Counted from the stretch's first letter, positions 1 through 12,895 are shown. The stretch is DNA of 64,000 nt from Congeria kusceri (GCA_027627225.1 CM051025.1:76595974-76659973), one strand, 5' to 3'. The notes: generated from the letters alone by a model not told the origin. Numbers and translations are program-made.

Positions 1-227
1 CCAGCATGCTGACTCTTAATCTGTAACACACTGTGGAAATTATGTATCCACTCTTTGTTGGTCACAATATTGTTACTTACAAAGTACGCTAGGTAAGTGT
101 AAGTAACTTTATTTGTGTTTAAATGGATATATTAAACCATGTATTGACAGAAATACAATCACAACATTTCAAAATTATAATTCGAACGTCGTATTCCTTA
201 AAAAAATGCAAGGTTTTCCTAATGATT
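1..227. other. AT-rich sequence, nothing recognised
   Basis: No open frame of note, no splice-flanked exon and no repeat that I can match elsewhere in the window. Confidence 0.5.
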
Positions 228-291
228 TGACCCCACAACTAACTGGTTAACAGTCCAGTGCGTTAACCACTACACTGTTACAGCGGTCGCT
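228..291 (-). repeat. tRNA-Asn-like fragment (tRNA pseudogene or SINE head)
   Basis: Read on the minus strand this has an A-box-like stretch (tgtagtggttaacgcactgg), an anticodon loop ctgttaa (GTT, Asn type) flanked by a short ctgg/ccag stem, and a weak B box ggggtcaaatc. The canonical ggttcga core of the B box is altered and I cannot close an acceptor stem. It is therefore a decayed tRNA-derived sequence, not a working tRNA gene. Confidence 0.45.
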
Positions 292-1482
292 ATGCGACTG
301 TATCGATTTCGATTTGCCTCGGTCACAGCGCATACGTCATACGTGCATTAATCGATACTTCGCAATTCGCACTTACACGCATTAAACTACAAATGCAGTT
401 TAAATCGTGCATGTAATTGTATACGACACGTTCAAGTTGATAGGTGCACCTGTTATTTATTTTTATTTTATTTTATTATTTATTTATTTTTTCGAGTGAA
501 AGCTCTTAAAACAAATATATAATTTTTATTAAACCTCTGTATAGCTACTTTTACTGAATTTTAAACCTTTTATATTAAATTTATTGTATGGCAATATCTA
601 CTGGTACTGAATTAGCTAATTACTAAAGTTACTAATCCGTATCTACCTTGGGTAAGTGGTGGGTAGATTTAACTGCATCATGCAATAACAACTGTGTCCG
701 TGGATGGAAAATGCAATTGTACGTTTTTAATACCTATTTTTATCGATACAGTATTTGATAACTTACCAATGAGCTGACAAATGGTCGTGTCTGTAATCTC
801 GACCAGTACGCAAAATACACGAGAAAAGGGATTTACCGGAATGAGCTAGTTTATTTATTTTTTTGAAGTCAACTGATTGGTATTTACATTTTACGAGTTT
901 AAAACAGTAGAACAAATTTAAATCAATAAATATGCAAACAATAATTGATTATAATAATAACACTCACCAAACTCCGTCGGAACACTTACACAGTAAGAAT
1001 AAAAAAATAACGCACGTTTATAGTTAGTCCAACACGTTTTAAGTGTCCATCACTGTCCGTCCTGGGTGAACGTGAATCCTCCGTGGCGTAGCAGAACGTA
1101 AAATCCTGTAAGTTCGTCATAACGGTTTTGACGTCAAAGTTATGTGCACAATTTACGCGTAGCCGTACTCCTACTGGTGCTCGAGCTCTACCCCGCACTC
1201 GTATGTGTACTCCTACTCCCGGGAAAAATGTCAAATACCGGTATCCAAGGAATTTTCGCAAAACTCCTGGAAACTCCTCGGTTCCTCAAACGACCACAGG
1301 ATCCTGTCCGGTGAGGAATTCGTCCCTATAGCAACGTGTCCGTTACTATTCAGTATTGCTGTACTGCTCCAAACGTTGTTGATGCGAAGCTTTGTTGTTG
1401 GGCGCCAGTGTTGCCGACTTTAGCGTTATCGGGTTCTTTCGACAACAACAACGAAGTCAGGATACAGTTTCTATAAATGGAT
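292..1482. other. AT-rich sequence, nothing recognised
   Basis: Short open frames near 986-1423 overlap on both strands, lack family motifs and are not flanked by matching splice sites. The 1150-1420 stretch is richer in GC than its surroundings, but I can assign no function. Confidence 0.4.
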
Positions 1483-1762
1483 TATATTTACGATGAAATA
1501 TCATAAATATACAATGTTAACTTCTCGAATCAAATGTAACGAATGACCTTTTAAACAATTACAACAATATTTCAAGACAATGTGTTCGGACGATAAGATA
1601 ATTAACTAAAAATATTATAACAAAACAAATACAAAATACAAACGACATATATCAATAGAAAAATATATATAATGTTATAGTTACCTATAAATTATTTATA
1701 TTTACGATGAAATATCATAAATATACAATGTTAACTTCTCGAATCAAAAGTAACGAATGACA
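1483..1762 (+). repeat. Direct repeat pair of about 65 bp
   Basis: The sequence starting tatttacgatgaaatatcat occurs at about 1485-1547 and again at about 1699-1761. Only a few of about 65 bases differ (caaatgtaac against caaaagtaac). The copies are 214 bp apart, separated by AT-rich sequence. This looks like a local duplication; whether it belongs to a named repeat cannot be told here. Confidence 0.75.
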
Positions 1763-2037
1763 TTTGACCAAGAAGTTCATGTACTAAGATACAGTTGAGT
1801 GAATGTCATGCGTGAATTGTCAATTAAAGTATTATTATGTTAGTAAAAACAGTTCAACTTTCTACTCTACGTATCGACTACTAATCAACATACTAATCTC
1901 TATCTAAATTTACAGTTAACTAAAGTCTACATTGCCCAATTTATGAATGACAATGATGATTAACATAAAATTATGATATAAATAATTAAAAACACATTTC
2001 CAATTACTCAATAAATATATTTATTTTATAAATATAT

Positions 2038-2352
2038 TTAATACGTTATTATACACCTACAACATCTGAATTTAGACTTGCAGCCGGCCACTTTGTGATG
2101 ATTCAGGCAATTGTAACACAAATGTTGTGCTTTCACAATGTCTAGTGTCTGGTTTACATCTTTTACTTTGTTACAAACATGAGGTTGATGATTTCCGCTA
2201 CAAAATGGACACGTAAGCGTTTTAACATTAATGTTCTTGGAACGGCTTACCTCCCTTTTCGAAGCTGTGAATAATGAGGCAGTCGGTGGATGAAAGTATG
2301 TGTTGCTGTTATCCCCGGCTTCCATGATATTGAGTTCCCGTCCGACGGACAC
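2038..2352 (-). pseudogene. BEL/Pao-type retrotransposon gag fragment with zinc knuckles
   Basis: The minus frame encodes about 104 residues. It has CPFC at 48-51 with H55 and C60, then LCYNCL (C79, C82), C91 and a terminal CCRC (97-100). That order, CxxC-x3-H-x4-C followed by LCxNCL and a CxSxxxCxxC-like end, is the zinc-knuckle region found in Gag proteins of BEL/Pao LTR retrotransposons, which bind the element's RNA. The frame stops just after the second cluster. No protease, reverse transcriptase or LTR is visible on either side, so this is an isolated fragment. A host zinc-knuckle exon is the alternative, but no splice sites support it. Confidence 0.6.
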
Positions 2353-2379
2353 AAATGTTCACATTTTCGAGCATTTCAA

Positions 2380-5300
2380 GAAAGTAATTTCATCGCCACA
2401 TGTTATCATTCTTATCTTAAATCAGCTAAAGTAATAAACCCAATTTCCTTTGAAATACTCTAGATATGAACTACCAGTTTAGACACCTAAGAAAGCAGAT
2501 GTAAAAGAAAACTAAACGCCAAAGCGTAAAAAAAACATATAAAAAATACAAATCAACATAATACAGAATACAGAATACTCGCTTTTCATTGGTTTAGCCG
2601 GGTCACGTGCTGCCGTGTATTATTCCATACTATGTCGAAGCATCATTCTTACAAAATAAACATAAAATGACGTTACGAAAATCAACAAGATGACATCATT
2701 ATGCGGCTCTTGTTTCCTTCAGTCCACAGTGTTGAAATACAGCTAAGTTTAGGGGTGTTATTTGGTCGATGCTTGCGTGATAATCGGAAAAAAATGGTAC
2801 TCGGCTAGATAAATTGTTACATGGCTTATTACTGACCCTGTGTCACACCGTACGCGGTCAGTGATAAGCCATGTAACATAATATTTTTAAGACATGTGAT
2901 CGTAAGAGTGCATCCTTCCCGTGAAGAGACTAACCAAATATGCACAAAAAAAACTTTACTAAAGGAAATCGAGACCAAAATAAGTATCTCAACATTTTGC
3001 GAAAGCTTGATATTGTAACTATATTCATAAAAAAATATGCTGTGATAAATATTAATAAAATGTTTGAACACAACTCATACCTAGTTGACGTATTGTGATT
3101 TGCAAATGCAACGAACATGCTCTTAATTATTATGTTAGAGTGAAACCCGTGGATAACTCCAGCCACAAGCGAGGAGATGTCTAGCATAGACCAACAATAA
3201 CAGCGTGTCAAGAAAGTATTAACATGGAATAAAACAAATTTACGTGACTGCAATAACAAAAGTTGTCAAGCTTAAAGTACAATCTTCGATTAGTTCGAAA
3301 TGCAAGTTTTAAAACGATGTTATTAGTTACCTGATTGTAACCATCAACCATGAACAACGATGTGAATATTGTATTCATGGAGCTTCTGTTAAAATACTTA
3401 ACGTTGTATTTGCACGGTTTGTGGATTTTTATTGTATGCCATCGGTTTAGTTTACTGATAGAGACAGACATGTAATGACAATAAATGCCTCCTCTACTGT
3501 ATGTACTATGTCGCTCAGTATAATATTATAAAGAAATCAAGGTATACGACAATCCAATTTATTCTAAATTTAGTCAATGATTTGGCATTTTGCTGCTACG
3601 TTCTAGTTAACATCTCTAACTCAGAAAAATACTGTAATTATCTGAATGCATGAGTATTATATTGTGTAGTATTTTGTTCGCACAGTGAAGTATATTGTCA
3701 AGAAAAGTAATGTTAATATAAGAGACCTGTTACCAGATATGAGCATCTCAACATTTTGGAAAGCTTGGTGTAGTAAATATATTAATGTAAAATATTTAGC
3801 ACTGCTCGTGTCAAGGTGGTGTATTTTTACTCCCCACCCAAACAATGTACTCTTATTTATTATATCAGAGTGGAACACATGGATATCGTCACTATTGGGG
3901 GATGTCTAACGTCGGCCAAATGCTATCTGCCGTGCCAAGAAAATTATAAATATGGACTAGTAGAGAATATTATTAGTATTGGATAAAAATCAATTTGATC
4001 ATGTTAAACATGGTAGCGCGAGGCCTCTATTTATCATATTATGTTGTGCTCATAAATCATGTAAACGGCGTGAAAATATGTCAACGAATAGTTTGAGTTT
4101 CCCATTTTTAACACTGTTTTTTATTGTTTACTAAAAAGGTCATCAGTTGGTGGGACGTCACATTGAAATACATAGCGTTCTACGATGGGTTGTTATCTAA
4201 CTGATTTTGCTGTAGTAATTGTATAAAATACTTTTTGTGACGCAATAACCGAAGTCATGAAGATCAAAGTACTCAGACACATTAGATCATTTCAAATGTA
4301 AGTTTTAAAACGGCATTTTATTTACAGTGTTATAATCATCTGACACAAAGAGAGTAAATGTTGTCTCTTAAATGCTTCTGTCGTAATCCTTCAAATTGTA
4401 TTTTAGCTGGAACATGTTGTGATTTTTATCAAATCTGTTTAATTTACTGTTAGAGCCATATGATGACAATAGATGCCTCGACGTTTAGCCTACATTCACC
4501 TGTATATACTTTTCAAGAAATCCGATAATAATATAATCCAATTTATTCTAAATGTAGTCGGTGTTCTGCACTTTGCAGCTACATGCTCTTACAAAACTCT
4601 TTCGCAGTTTTAAACGTCAATCAATGTCATGCACCCAAAATAACAATCATCCTGACCATTCAAAAGATAAACTACAGAAGCACACAATAAAACATTACCC
4701 GCCGCATGATCTTCGGATATTGGGAAGAGCCGCATCATTTGTGATAATAAACACATATGGACGCTGCTTGCTGTTTGTGAAATAGATTATTTGCGTTTTC
4801 GTTTTTATTATGAACCATCAGTGGTTCATTTCTATCAAAAATATGAGCTTGTACAAACGTGTTTATCTCATCACATGTCATCGGAATCTGATGTCTTCAA
4901 GGTAAAACACAACGTAATGCTCTATTTAAAGAAAGTTGTTATACAACCAAATAAAACATAAATTCCATTTAAATTTGTATTTGTCAAATGCCATGCTTTA
5001 ACAATTAACCGACTGTATACGTGCAGGTCAATTACATTTTACTCGTATCATTTAACTGATCAAACTTGAAATTAAAAAACCCACCCAGTTGCATCGCCAA
5101 AACCGCGGGAATGCAAATCTAACGTGATAATATCACGAGCATCTTTAATCAGCTAATGTGATAACCATGATTTCTTTGAAATACTCTAGATTCCGAAGAT
5201 TAAATACCAGTTTAGACATCAAGGAAGAAGAATTAAAAGACACATAAAATGCAATGCTTCACATAACTAATAAAAATACAAATCAACACGTTCATTGTGC

Positions 5301-7016
5301 GTCTTAATATTTCAGATGTATTTATTTGTGTATGTGTTTTTTATAATATATTGTATTACTTTTGTCGCACAATGAAGTATATGTTTAAATACCAGTGATG
5401 CTAAGGTGATGTTAATAGTACACCCTTACAGTGAAGAGACCAACATAATATATAAAAAAGGGTGCTCTTAATTATTGAGTTGAGCATATTGATACCGACA
5501 GCCACCATTGAGGAGATATGTCTTGCCATGACCAAAAATAATAGCGTGCTAAGTGGCTTTTGTTAAAACCTTAAAATTGTATTTGAACGGGTTGGGGTTT
5601 GCATGGCATAGCATCGGTTTAGTTTCCTGTTCGCGCCATGTTATGGCAATAAATGTCTCCTCTACTATATGCACTAGGTAAGTTACAATCTTTAAAAGAA
5701 ATCAAGGCATACGATAATCCAATTTACTCCTAATTAAGCCCATGTTTTGGCACTTTGCTGCTACGTTCTCGTTAAAATCTCTTACGCAGAAAAATACTGT
5801 TGTTCTGAATGTATTCTTATTATATTATGTAGTATGTTGTTCGCACAGTGAAGTATATTTTCAAGAAAAGTAATGTAAATAGAAGAGACTTGAAACCAAA
5901 TATGAGCATCCCATTATTTGTGATAAATATATTTAGCAATGCTCGCGCCTCGTGTATTTTGATTACCAACCCAAACGAATGTACTCTTATTAAGTATGTC
6001 AGAGTGGATTCCATTGATATCGCCACCATTTAGGAAATGTCTAACGTAGGCCAAGTGCTATCTGCCCGGTCAAGAAAAGTATAAATAAGGATTAAAGTAT
6101 TTTTGTGACGGAAATAACTAAAGTCAAAAGGCTCAAAGTATTTACATTAACTCAGTTGAATATATCAGTTTTAAAACGCCATTATTATGTACAGGACTAT
6201 AATTATCAGACATGAACAGTGTGGATTTTATCTCTTAAATGGTTCTGTTGAGATCCTTAAAATTGTATTTTAGCTGGAACGTTTAGGGATTTTTATGTTA
6301 TGTAATCGGTTAATTTACTATTAGAGACATATGATGACAAGAGATGCCTCGACGTTTAGTTTGCATTCACCTGTATATACTTTTCAAGAAATCCGATAAT
6401 AATATAATCCAATTTATTGTAAATGTAGTCGGTGTTCTGCACTTTCCTGCTACATTCTCTTACAAATCTCTTTCGCAGTTTTAAACGTCATTCAATGTCA
6501 TGCATGCAAAATAACAATCATCCTGACCATAAAAGATAAACTACAGAAGCACACAAAACATTACTCTCTGCAGATTCTTCGGATATTGGGAAGACCCGCA
6601 TTATTTGTGGTAATAAATATATATGCCATATTGAATATGGACGCTATTTTCTCTTTAATGGATAATTTGTGTTTCATTATGAACAAACAATGGTTCATTT
6701 CTATCAATAATATGAGTTTGTACAGACGTGTGCCTCTCATCACATGCCTTCGGAATCTGATGCCTTCATGGTACAACAAACATTCATGCTCTCGTTAAAG
6801 AAAATTGGTATATAACCAAAATAAAACATCCATTCCGTTTACATTTTTATTCGTGAAACGTCATACATTACCAATAAACCGACAATTTACATGATAGTCA
6901 AATACATTTGCTCGTATCATTTTAACTGATCAATTTGAGATTTGAAATGAAAGTATCCACCCTGATGCATTGCCAGTTACACGGAAGTCTGATCTATCGT
7001 GGTAATATCACGAGTT
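2380..7016 (+). repeat. Old tandem duplication with internal repeats (two blocks, each with two subunits)
   Basis: Block A (about 2380-5137) and block B (about 5138-7016) align along their length. Both open with aatcagctaa... and ctttgaaatactctaga, and both close with a gataatatcacgag-like end. Inside each block a ~0.8-1 kb subunit occurs twice, giving four copies of landmark sequences: ctctta-att/ttt followed by a gaGTGaa-like run at about 3120, 3850, 5465 and 5984; and gcttctgtt... followed by ttgtatttt at about 3381, 4374, 5556 and 6241. Copies differ by many substitutions and indels, so the array is old. Subunits from matching positions (4507-4960 against 6386-6830) are more alike than neighbours, so the subunit duplicated first and the pair duplicated later. 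No coding frame is preserved. Confidence 0.7.
2816..2877. repeat. Long hairpin (22-bp arms, 18-nt loop)
   Basis: The left arm 2816-2837 (gttacatggcttattactga plus cc) is the reverse complement of 2856-2877 with one mismatch. The 18-nt loop is ctgtgtcacaccgtacgc. The pairing stops sharply at both ends. It lies inside the first subunit of the duplicated block and has no equivalent hairpin in the other copies. Confidence 0.8.
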
Positions 7017-7344
7017 TGAAATGATATGATTTTTTTTCGTCGGTATATGGCACTTTTTAAGAGCGTAATTACTAGCCTGGGTGGCTATCACGAATTATTT
7101 ATATAGGTATGCCTTCTATTCTATAAAATAAGCTACAATGCATTTAATGAGTAATTATCAAATATAACAGTAACGTCTTTTCACTTGTGTTGCGGCTACT
7201 AACTATCGCTCTTCCTTTGAGAATCGAAGCATTTTATTATGTATATTTAATATTGTTTTATTGTTTGAAATGAGCTTTATGTGTGGATACAATTACACAT
7301 AAACACATCTGCACGCACAAACGTGTCACTTCCTCATGCATCCA
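7017..7344. other. AT-rich spacer, nothing recognised
   Basis: No exon, repeat or RNA signal that I can support lies between the duplicated block and the microsatellite. Confidence 0.45.
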
Positions 7345-7540
7345 CATGCTTGTACACACACACACACGCGCGCGCGCACACACACACACGCACACGCACG
7401 CACGCACACACACGCACGCACGCACGCACATACAAACACACATACACATACGTACATGCTACACACGTAAAACACCTGCCCCCCCCCCCCCCGACACACA
7501 CACACACGCGCACACGCACGCACGCACACACACACACATG
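7345..7540. repeat. (CA)n/(CG)n microsatellite with poly-C tract
   Basis: Alternating purine-pyrimidine sequence made of CACA, CGCG and CACG runs, interrupted at 7480-7493 by an uninterrupted C tract. The long reading frames on both strands here encode only TH/HA or VC/VR repeats and are artefacts of the repeat. Such alternating tracts can adopt Z-DNA in principle (known property; not shown here). Confidence 0.95.
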
Positions 7541-7821
7541 CACGAGTAATAAAACGCCTTCTAATGTGATTTTTGTGTACATCAAATGTAAAAACACTTA
7601 TGCTATAGATGATAAGGATGTTTGTTTTCTACCAAGGTTAAATCATTTATGATATACTTATGATATACATGTGCGAACAATTTAAACACTTTAAATATAG
7701 AATAGTATTAATGGAGCTCTAACACAGATGGGACGTATCGTTCGTTCGTAACAGAAATAAAATTCTCTAAAGACATTAAAGGACATAATTCATAAAATTA
7801 TTTAACACATTTGTAATCAAT
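7541..7821. other. AT-rich leader before the LINE ORF2
   Basis: This would be the place for the end of a LINE ORF1 and the ORF1-ORF2 spacer, but I see no ORF1 coding sequence. The element may be 5'-truncated just upstream of ORF2. Confidence 0.4.
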
Positions 7822-10800
7822 ATGACTATAAAATTAGGTAGTTTCAACACTAAAGGTATTGCATCATCAACAAAACGTCGTCAGGTACTCCAATGGTTAA
7901 AGGAAAATAAATTTGACATTTGTTTTTTACAAGAATTACATTGTTGCGAAAAAATAGACAAGACTATTTGGGGAGATGAATGGGGTGGAGATTTGTTTTT
8001 AAGTGGAAATAGTTCAAAATCTCTTGGAGTAGGTATTTTCATTAATCCAAATACAACTCTTGATTATACAGTTAAAGAATACATAGATATTGTTGAAGGC
8101 AGATTGCAACTTTTACATATTGAAACTCATGGGAGACAAATAATTTTGATAAATGTTTATGGTACAAATACTGACACTGTTGAATTTTTTTATGTTTTGG
8201 AAAACTATGTACAAACATACTTCGACCATTCAATAATAATTGGAGGCGATTTTAATACGGTGATTGATCATAAAGCTGACAAACTAAATGGAAGGCTAGA
8301 TACAAATAAAAATTGTAGCAAGAAAATAAATGAGCTCATTGAAAGTTATGATTTTATGTGACATTTGGCGACTTCACAATCCTGACAAAAATGTTTATAC
8401 TTGGCACTCAAACACTAACCCTCCAATATTTTGCAGACTTGATTATTTTTTAGTTACGTGCAATATAATAAATTTCATTATATATTGTAACATAGCACCA
8501 GGCTTCAAATCTGATCACTCACTAGTATGCATACGACTTGAAATAGAAACAACGAAAAATGGCCAGGGCTACTTCAAAATAAATAATTCATACTTACTCG
8601 AAAAGAATACCAAACACAAATTAAGTCATTAATAACAGAAATAGCTCAGATAAATATTGAGGCAAATCCAAATACGCTCTTGGAAATTATAAAAGGAACC
8701 ATTAGGGACGTAACAATTAAATACTCAAGTGTAAAATCAAAAAATAAACAAAAACAAGAAATGATACTACAAACCAAAATATCACAACTAGAACAAGACC
8801 TTAATAGTGAACCTGGTAATATATCTATACAAAACGATTTAAGTTGGCGCAAGAGAATTTAAACGATTTGATCGAACAAAATATAAAAGGTATACTACTC
8901 AGAAGAAAAGCCCAATGGGTCGAAGGCTCAGAAAAAAAATCAAAATATTTTTCAAATCTTGAAAAGAAACGATCAGAAACAAAAACTATACATCAACTTA
9001 AAACGAATGAAAATGAAATTTAAAAGATCAAGTTTCAATATTAACAAATGTTAAATCATTCTATGAAAAATTATATAAGAAAAACAAAAATATAATTAAT
9101 GATGAGGAAAACCATTTTTTCAGTAACATACATAATAAAATTAATTTGGAGCAAATTGAAAATGAAAATAGGTACTTATCAGAATACGAATGTGCTAACG
9201 CCTTAAAGGAAATGAAAAACAATAAAAGTCCTGGTTCAGATGGTGTATCTGCAGATTTTTTAAAAATATTCTGGAACGACATAAAACAATATGTAGTGTC
9301 GTCGCTCAACTATTCGCTTGACAACAATAACTTAACAGAACTGCAAAAACAAAGCATTATTACTTTAATACCGAAATCTGGAAAAGATGCTTTATTGATC
9401 GATAACTGGAGACCTATTTCACTTTTAAATGTTGATTATAAAATTGCGTCTAAAGCAATAGCTAATCGGTTTAAACCACTTTTAGACACTATTATTAGTA
9501 CCAACCAGACTGGATTTATAAAAGGGAGATATATTGGAGAAAACGTTAGAATTTTACAAGAAATAATTAAAAAGGCAAATGATACCAATGAACCTGGTCT
9601 TATATTCTTTTCTGACGTTAATAAGGCTTTTGACAGCATTGATCATGATTTTATGTTTAAATGCCTCGACACCTTTCAGTTTAGTAAACACACAATAAAT
9701 TGGGTAAAGCTTTTTTATCTTAATGCAATGTCATGTGTAACAAATAATGGCCAGTTTTCAGAATCTTTCAATATACAAAAAGGTGTCATACAAGGCTGTC
9801 CATTATCTCCTTACCTATTCATTATATGCATAGAACTTTTGTCTGCAGAAATAGATTTAAATCAAAATATTACAAGAATAAATATAGATAATGTTCACGT
9901 TAAACAATCAATGTTCGCTGATGATGCACCCTTTATGTTAGATGGCACACAAAAATCATTTGAAACTTTAATAAATGTATTCCAAAACTTTGCATCAATA
10001 TCGGGTTTAACACTCAACAAAAGCAAATGTAAAATTTTAAAATTGGGTTCATTAAAATCAAGTCAAATTCAATACTGTAAACATAAGAAGTTCATTTGAA
10101 ACTCCCAACATGCCACAGCTCTGGGAATCAACTTCAGTAATAAATCTGAGGAAATAATTGAACTTAACATACCAATTAAAATAAAAGAATTTGAAAGTTG
10201 TTTAAATAAATGGAAACGATGGAAATTATCACCGATGGGAAAAATTACAGTTTTAAAATGTTTTGCATTTCCAAAACTAGTTTACCCTCTCACTGTTCTC
10301 CCGAATCCACCCGAGAACATCATTAAACAAATTACATCAATAAGTTTTAAATTTCACTGGGATGAAAAACCCGACAAGGTTGCAAGAAAACGAATTATTC
10401 ATGATTACTCAGAGGGTGGTTTCAAAATGCTTGATATTGACCTTTTTATTGAATCACTCAAAGCAAGTTGGGTTAAACGCTTTATTTTCCAAACAGAATC
10501 CAATTTGATACAAATCTACACCAACATGCTAGATAAATTCGGTGGTTCATTAATATTTGAATCAAATTTAAAACCCACTGACGTTAAAACCACAAATATA
10601 AAATCTGAGTTTCTGACAAATGTGATTCACGGATGGCTTTGCGTGTCCTGTAACGATGACCACATGCCAATCCAAAAACAACTTATTTGGAATAATACAT
10701 TTATAAAGCATAATAACAAAACGTTATTTTTTAAAACATGGTTTGAAACGGAGTACAAATTTTAGAACATATATTCAATTTCAGAACCAAACAATTTTAC

Positions 10801-11570
10801 ACTTTTCCAGAAATCGTTTACCTTTATAATTTAAACAAAGATGATTTTTTGAAATATAACGCTTTGATAAACAGCATTCCTATTGAATGGAAACAATTAT
10901 TACAGCAAAGCCACATCGAGTATTGCGCTCCAGAATACATGTTCACCAACATCACAGAATCAACCAAATTATGTAAACTAGTATATGGAAAACTAGTATT
11001 AAAAGAAAAACCAAAAGATTTTAAACAAATAAATAAATGGAAATTATTACTAAATTTGGAAGAAATTAATTCAAAATTAATTTTCACGCAACCTTTAAAA
11101 TTATCTATTGATACTAATTTGAGAAGCTTTCAATACAAATATTTAATGCAAATTATTCCGAACAACACCTTGTTGCATAAATGCAAAATAAAGTCTTCAA
11201 GTTTGTGCGATTTTTGTTCAATGTATCCTAATTCAAATATCCACATATTTTGGGAATGTCAATAGGTACAAATATTTTGGACATGCCTTCAAAACTTTAT
11301 ACAGGACATGTTGGGCATGGGAGATACGCTAGATTTGAATTATGCTGTAATATTCAAACTGTTACTAACATGAATTCATACTGCATTAACTTTATAATTT
11401 TGTTTGCAAAATTGTATATATTTAAATGTAAAAATGAAAACAGGGTGCCACAAATAAATATGTTTAAAAATGTCCTCAGAAAACGAATAAAATTAGAAGA
11501 AAAAATTTCACACGTACAAAATAAGTATGAACATTTCCTGTCACGCTGGACTCATTTTATTTCATTCTAA
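7822..11570 (+). mobile_element. L1/Tx1-like LINE, near full-length but inactivated ORF2
   Basis: ORF2 of a non-LTR retrotransposon; the protein would nick target DNA and reverse-transcribe the element RNA. Order: APE-type endonuclease (SFNTKGI at the start, FLQELH, GVGIFI, INVYG, GGDFNT at about 8240, and after a frame change CRLDYFL and FKSDHSL); linker (RRKAQWVEGSEKKSKYF); reverse transcriptase (NNKSPGSDG, NWRPISLLN, GFIKGRYIGENVR, DVNKAFDSIDHDF, IQGCPLSPYLF, and FADDA at 9914-9928 with both catalytic Asp); thumb (LNKWKRWKLSPMGKITVLK); and a C-terminal tail with FCSMYPNSNIHIFWEC. The 3.75 kb span matches the usual length of such an ORF2. At least seven lesions break it: frame changes near 8360, 8640, 8855, 9020, 10770 and 11260, and a TGA at 10097-10099. 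Clade is inferred from the KGRxIxxNxR and WRPISLLN motifs. It is a dead copy. Confidence 0.9.
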
Positions 11571-11913
11571 TATTTTTTACGAACCCATCCATGTTAAACT
11601 TTTCTTCTCTTCATTATACAAGGGCATATTATTCAAAGACATTTTTTCATGTTTTTCTTTATGTTGTATAGATAAACATTTCTTTGTAAAACACACTTTG
11701 TACTGTAAACTGATTTGACTTTAGGAACGTTTATTATATTTTGTTTAAATCACTTGCATAAATATGATGAGAAGTCTACAATATTAAACTATTTTCTTAA
11801 AGATCTTTATATTTACTAATCAGTTATTTTCACCAGTGCGTGTTATTATCATATGATTAATTGATGCCCACTCTCTAAACAAAGTTAGAGACCAGTAAAA
11901 GTTAAGTTCATCA
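11571..11913 (+). other. AT-rich tail after the LINE
   Basis: Probably the LINE 3' untranslated region, since it follows the last ORF2 codons directly. No clear poly-A tail or target-site duplication is visible. Confidence 0.4.
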
Positions 11914-11914
11914 T

Positions 11915-11971
<57 letters not shown>

Positions 11972-11990
11972 CATCATCATCATCATCATC
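11914..11990. repeat. (TAA)n microsatellite followed by (CAT)n
   Basis: An almost perfect taa/ata trinucleotide run, turning into cat repeats at about 11971. The reading frames across it (poly-Tyr, poly-Ile, poly-Asp) are artefacts. Confidence 0.95.
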
Positions 11991-12119
11991 TTGAGTAATT
12001 GCCTCACTCTTGATAGAGTATACTCGCAATTTGTTATAATACTGAGCATGCATAGCAGCAAGGATTGACTTAATAGTCCAAAAATAAAATTTAAAGTTCC
12101 TGTATTTACAGTGTTTCTA

Positions 12120-12895
12120 AAACAGGTTAAAAACATCCTGCAGTTTAGCAGGTCAGGGTTGACAGGACCGACTTGAAGCCTTCAAGTGGTCTGGTCGACG
12201 GCAGCTTGTAGAAGTTGGTTCCAAAGCTGTGTTGGTAGATTAACCTTGTAGTTGATTGTGACGCCTGGTCATTCTGGCTGAGCGGATTTCAAGAAGTGGT
12301 TCTGGGTCGACATGAATAATATTTTCTTATTTTGAAGAGCATGGTTGCCCATGTGCCCATGTGATATCTCGTCGGTGTTTCAGTGTGTCCCAGTTCAGGT
12401 CATGAAACATCTATGTTATGCTCCTAGTTCGGGCATAGTCATGTTTCACAAATCTAGCAGCTCTACGCTGGACTATTTAGCATTGCTGGATGTGATCTGC
12501 TGAATACCAGACTGATGATGCGTATTCTAGGGATGACCGAACATAGGTCTTATAGGCATTGGCTGTAGCATCTGGAGGGCTGGATCGAATGTTTCTGCGA
12601 ATGAAGAACAAGGTGGAGTTTGCCTTTTTTGTAATGTTTCCGATATGAACTTTCCAGGATAGGTCTTTAGAAATAGTGAGTCTGATGTATTTGGCGTTGT
12701 CAATGATTGGAGATTGGTCCCATGTATACTGTAGGTGTTGTTTGTGGGTTGTATTTTTGGTGGTGACATAGGTGACCTCACACTTGTCAGGACTGAAGGC
12801 CATCTGCCATTCCTGTTCCCACTTTTCCAGGTTTTCGAGGTTCACTTGGAGTTGATGCGAGTCTTCGGGCGACCGAAAAGAGGCTATAGTCTGTA
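12120..12895 (-). mobile_element. Jockey/CR1-like LINE, 3' part of reverse transcriptase (5'-truncated)
   Basis: On the minus strand this encodes the region after the catalytic palm of a non-LTR reverse transcriptase: NLENLEKWEQEWQMAFSPDK and CEVTYVT, KYIRLTISKDLSWKVHI, ITKKANSTLFFIRRNI, AYKTYVRSSLEYASSVWY, then after an in-frame stop VQRRAARFVKHDYARTRS and WDTLKHRR. This is the thumb and C-terminal tail seen in jockey/CR1-group elements. The YADD palm is missing, as expected for the common 5' truncation of LINE insertions. In-frame stops after ADHIQQC, after ARTRSIT and after QPCSSK show decay. It ends next to the gene at 13.1-16.6 kb but lies on the opposite strand. Confidence 0.85.

Noticed and set aside
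7258..7652. Several frames rich in TH or VC repeats
   Set aside because: Products of the CA/CG microsatellite on both strands.
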